Assembly: GCF_014844075.1 (NCBI RefSeq) | Contig: NZ_CP062165.1 | Span: 7,316,001 to 7,380,000, forward strand | Source of the DNA: Paenibacillus sp. JNUCC-31 | Lineage (GTDB): Bacteria; Bacillota; Bacilli; Paenibacillales; Paenibacillaceae | Direction: 5' to 3' | Length of the DNA stretch: 64,000 nt | In this document: positions 61,589-64,000 of the stretch, piece after piece | Position numbering within the stretch: the first letter of the stretch is position 1 | Layout: each line of letters begins with the position of its first letter | Notes under the pieces: model-generated | The model's database searches: none | Seen by the model: the letters and a program-made list of their open reading frames with translations, nothing else | What the model was told of the DNA's origin: nothing | Made by a program: the position numbers and the translations under genes

Positions 61589-62892
61589 CGGACTTTGAAG
61601 TACATACAACGTCGGGTACGGAAGATCCCATCCAGCCTTTGCCGCAATTGGAGCAGGTGGAGCTGCAAGCTTTTCTTGACTGGTTGTCCACTTATGGAGC
61701 TGATGCCCAGGGGGGTGTGACACGTTTGTTGTATGACCAAGCATGGTGTGAAGCACAGCATGCACTTGCGGCAAAAATGAAGGAGAAAGGGTTGGCTCCT
61801 GAATTTGATCAATCGGGCAACCTGTATGGCACGCTGCCCGGTACGGGGGCGGGAAAAGGAACAGGTATGGAAGAGGCGCCGATTGTTACAGGGTCCCATA
61901 TTGATACGGTCGTCCATGGTGGAAAGTATGACGGCGCATATGGGGTAGCTGCGGGAGTGCTTGCACTGGAGTATCTGCAAACTCAATTCGGGGCACCGAA
62001 ACGAACACTTCAGGTGGTATCGCTCTGTGAAGAAGAAGGCAGCCGATTCCCTTTCGCTTATTGGGGATCGCGGAGTATAACGGGTGTAACCGGACTGGAA
62101 GAAGTCCAGCATTTGAAGGATCAAGAGGGGATCACCTTTGCAGAGGCGATACGGGATGCAGGTTTTGGATTAGACCGTAAATATAAACCCGCAGCGAAAA
62201 AATACGGCACCTTTATCGAACTTCACATCGAACAGGGCCAGGTCCTGGAACGGTTGGGACATTCCATAGGTATCGTAACGGATATTGTCGGCCAGAAACG
62301 TTTTAGTATCACCGTAAGTGGCGAAGCCAATCATGCAGGGACGACACCGATGTCCTGGCGCAAGGATGCACTTGCAGGTGCAGCCGAGATGATCACAGCC
62401 GTAAGAAGCATTGCGCTGGAAGCGGGAGAACGGCTTGTAGCGACCGTGGGACGAATAACAGCTGCTCCGGGCGTCGGCAACGTTGTTGCTTCGCAAGCGG
62501 TATTCTCACTGGATATCCGGCACATCAGGCAAGAGAGCATTGACCGATGCTGGCAAGACATGCTTCAGAGCTTTAGCCGGATTGCAGCCGAGCAGCAACT
62601 TGGACTGAACTGGGAAGAACACTTGTCTGTCACGCCTATTCCGATGAATGAACAGATTATCGCAGACATTCGTGATATCTGTGAAGGCGAACAACTCTCC
62701 TATATGTACATGCCAAGCGGCGCAGGCCATGATTCCCAGATCTTTCAGCCGACATGTCCTACAGCGATGATCTTTGTACCCAGCCAGGATGGCATTAGCC
62801 ATAATCCCCTTGAATATACAGCTGAAGAGGACCTGATGAAAGGTTTCCGGGTTCTGGTCCAGCTACTCTATAAATACGGTTACGGGAGTTGA
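61585..62892 (+). CDS. allC: Allantoate amidohydrolase
   Basis: This 435-residue member of the M20 family has the metal ligands H105 in T-G-S-H-I-D-T, D116 in K-Y-D-G-A-Y-G-V, the two Glu of L-C-E-E-E-G-S-R-F near residue 149, and a later His in E-L-H-I-E-Q-G-Q-V. S-G-A-G-H-D-S-Q near the end is typical. It releases ammonia and carbon dioxide from allantoate to give ureidoglycine. The start overlaps the allB stop by four bases. pucG follows six bases later, consistent with sequential steps. N-carbamoyl-amino-acid hydrolases share this fold, but the cluster fixes the assignment. Confidence 0.93.
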   Translation: MTDFEVHTTSGTEDPIQPLPQLEQVELQAFLDWLSTYGADAQGGVTRLLYDQAWCEAQHALAAKMKEKGLAPEFDQSGNLYGTLPGTGAGKGTGMEEAPIVTGSHIDTVVHGGKYDGAYGVAAGVLALEYLQTQFGAPKRTLQVVSLCEEEGSRFPFAYWGSRSITGVTGLEEVQHLKDQEGITFAEAIRDAGFGLDRKYKPAAKKYGTFIELHIEQGQVLERLGHSIGIVTDIVGQKRFSITVSGEANHAGTTPMSWRKDALAGAAEMITAVRSIALEAGERLVATVGRITAAPGVGNVVASQAVFSLDIRHIRQESIDRCWQDMLQSFSRIAAEQQLGLNWEEHLSVTPIPMNEQIIADIRDICEGEQLSYMYMPSGAGHDSQIFQPTCPTAMIFVPSQDGISHNPLEYTAEEDLMKGFRVLVQLLYKYGYGS

Positions 62893-62898
62893 GTGAAG

Positions 62899-64000
62899 AT
62901 GTCCAACTATAAAGAATTGTCCCCTTCCTTGCGGACGATCATGACACCGGGGCCAGTTGAAGTCGACCCTAGAGTTCTGAGGGCATTATCCTTCCCGATT
63001 CTGGGGCAGTTTGATCCAGAATTCACTTCCCTGATGAATGAGACGATGGCGATGCTGCGTGAACTATACATGACAGATAATGAGTGGTGTTATCCGGTCG
63101 ATGGCACATCCCGTTCCGGTATTGAAGCTGTGCTGGTCAGTCTGATCCAGCCGGGAGACAAGGTGCTTGTGCCGATCTATGGACGTTTCGGGCATTTGCT
63201 TGTGGAAATATCGGAGCGATGTGGTGCCGAGGTTATCTTTTTCGAAACAGAGTGGGGAACGGTATTTGATCCCGAAGAGGTAATTAAAGCCATTCATGCC
63301 CATAAGCCGAGTCTGGTCGCGATGGTTCATGGTGAGACATCAACCGGGCAAATGCAGCCTCTTGCCGAGATTGGCAAAGCCTGCCGTGAACTCGATATTT
63401 TACTCGTGGTTGATGCAGTTGCCACAATCGGAGGTACACCTGTCGAGACGGATGCCTGGCATCTGGATGCGGTGATGGGAGGTACGCAGAAATGTTTGTC
63501 CGTTCCGTCCGGGATGGCGCCATTAACATATAACAGCCGTGTAGAGAAGAAACTGATAGGCCGTAAAACCGTCGAACGTGGGCTTCGGGACACGACAAGT
63601 GCTAGAGCCGAAGGTTGTACGATTGCCAGCAATTATTTTGACCTAAGCCAATTGCAGGATTACTGGAGTTCGGCACGGTTGAACCATCATACGGAGGCCA
63701 CCTCCATGCTCTACGGTCTTCACGAAGGGTTGCGTATTCTGCTTCAGGAAGGGCTTGAGGCCCGTTTTCAGAGACATCGGATCAATGAACGAGCGCTGGT
63801 CGCGGGGATTCAGGGTATGGGACTGCAATTGTATGGAGAGTTGTCCAGTAAACTTCCGGTGGTCACTTGTATCCAAATTCCAGACGGTGTGGATGGTGAG
63901 TCGGTACGAAGCATGCTTCTGAACGATTTCAGTATTGAGATTGCCAGTTCATTTGGACCACTGAAAAGCAAGATTTGGCGCATTGGTACGATGGGATTCA
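62899..64000 (+). CDS. pucG: Ureidoglycine-glyoxylate aminotransferase, cut by window end
   Basis: The window shows the first 367 residues of a class V aminotransferase of about 415. The PLP lysine K198 lies in G-G-T-Q-K-C-L-S-V-P-S-G and the Asp that meets the pyridine nitrogen in L-V-V-D-A-V. T-P-G-P-V-E-V-D-P-R-V near the start is also usual. The B. subtilis PucG uses ureidoglycine and glyoxylate to make glycine and oxalurate. Serine-glyoxylate aminotransferases share this fold, but the position directly after allC favours PucG. GGGAG lies ten bases before the ATG. The end of the protein is outside the window. Confidence 0.9.
   Translation, partial: MSNYKELSPSLRTIMTPGPVEVDPRVLRALSFPILGQFDPEFTSLMNETMAMLRELYMTDNEWCYPVDGTSRSGIEAVLVSLIQPGDKVLVPIYGRFGHLLVEISERCGAEVIFFETEWGTVFDPEEVIKAIHAHKPSLVAMVHGETSTGQMQPLAEIGKACRELDILLVVDAVATIGGTPVETDAWHLDAVMGGTQKCLSVPSGMAPLTYNSRVEKKLIGRKTVERGLRDTTSARAEGCTIASNYFDLSQLQDYWSSARLNHHTEATSMLYGLHEGLRILLQEGLEARFQRHRINERALVAGIQGMGLQLYGELSSKLPVVTCIQIPDGVDGESVRSMLLNDFSIEIASSFGPLKSKIWRIGTMGF

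Overview
This window looks like a chromosomal segment from a spore-forming, low-to-middle GC Firmicute, most probably Paenibacillus. The support is the near-universal strong AGGAGG-type ribosome binding sites, frequent TTG and GTG starts, a cwlJ-gerQ spore germination pair, a BclA-like collagen protein, a manganese catalase and a lipoprotein-dependent opp/dpp transporter. No rRNA, tRNA, CRISPR array, prophage or intact insertion sequence was seen. One lone tyrosine recombinase is present.

Layout: 1-3.1 kb holds a truncated membrane protein, a YjbR-type protein, an F5/8-like protein and an AraC regulator. 3.2-5.8 kb holds a GH88 unsaturated-glucuronyl hydrolase behind a possible cre site, followed by a decayed stretch: an orphan coding tail, a family gene interrupted by one in-frame TAG, and an LplB-type permease lacking both ends. 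5.7-13.3 kb carries LysE, YcgG-type, Gln-rich, amino acid permease, Mn catalase, DUF3231 and amidase genes. 13.4-15.4 kb contains an FMN riboswitch with terminator controlling a DMT-family transporter, then DinB. 15.5-24.9 kb has a CGNR regulator, an amidohydrolase, a second amino acid permease, an unrecognised protein, the recombinase, L-lactate dehydrogenase and a BNR-type lipoprotein. 24.9-33 kb is rich in surface and spore genes: small Cys protein, collagen-like protein, DUF2500, SDR, an internally duplicated secreted protein, cwlJ-gerQ and an ECF sigma factor fused to DUF1835/DUF3658. 33-46 kb carries alkaline phosphatase, a CNNM/CorC protein, an ArsR-like regulator next to a five-gene peptide ABC operon, a small secreted protein, and an overlapping ECF sigma/anti-sigma pair. 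46-56 kb has tandem M29 aminopeptidases, an MBL hydrolase, an aldose-1-epimerase-like protein, fumarase and a large hybrid histidine kinase.

56.2-64 kb is a ureide pathway island: pucR, then pucL, pucM, allB, allC and pucG (cut by the window end). It should turn urate into allantoin, allantoate and ureidoglycine-derived products. Both pucR and the pucL operon have exact TGTNA-N7-TNACA sites upstream, so the cluster is probably under TnrA/GlnR nitrogen control as well as PucR.

The most interesting items are the FMN-riboswitch DMT transporter (predicted riboflavin uptake), the sigma-DUF1835-DUF3658 fusion, the tandem secreted protein whose first module lost its acidic motif residues, and the doubly nitrogen-boxed purine cluster. 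I did not find a clearly new multi-gene defence or mobile system.
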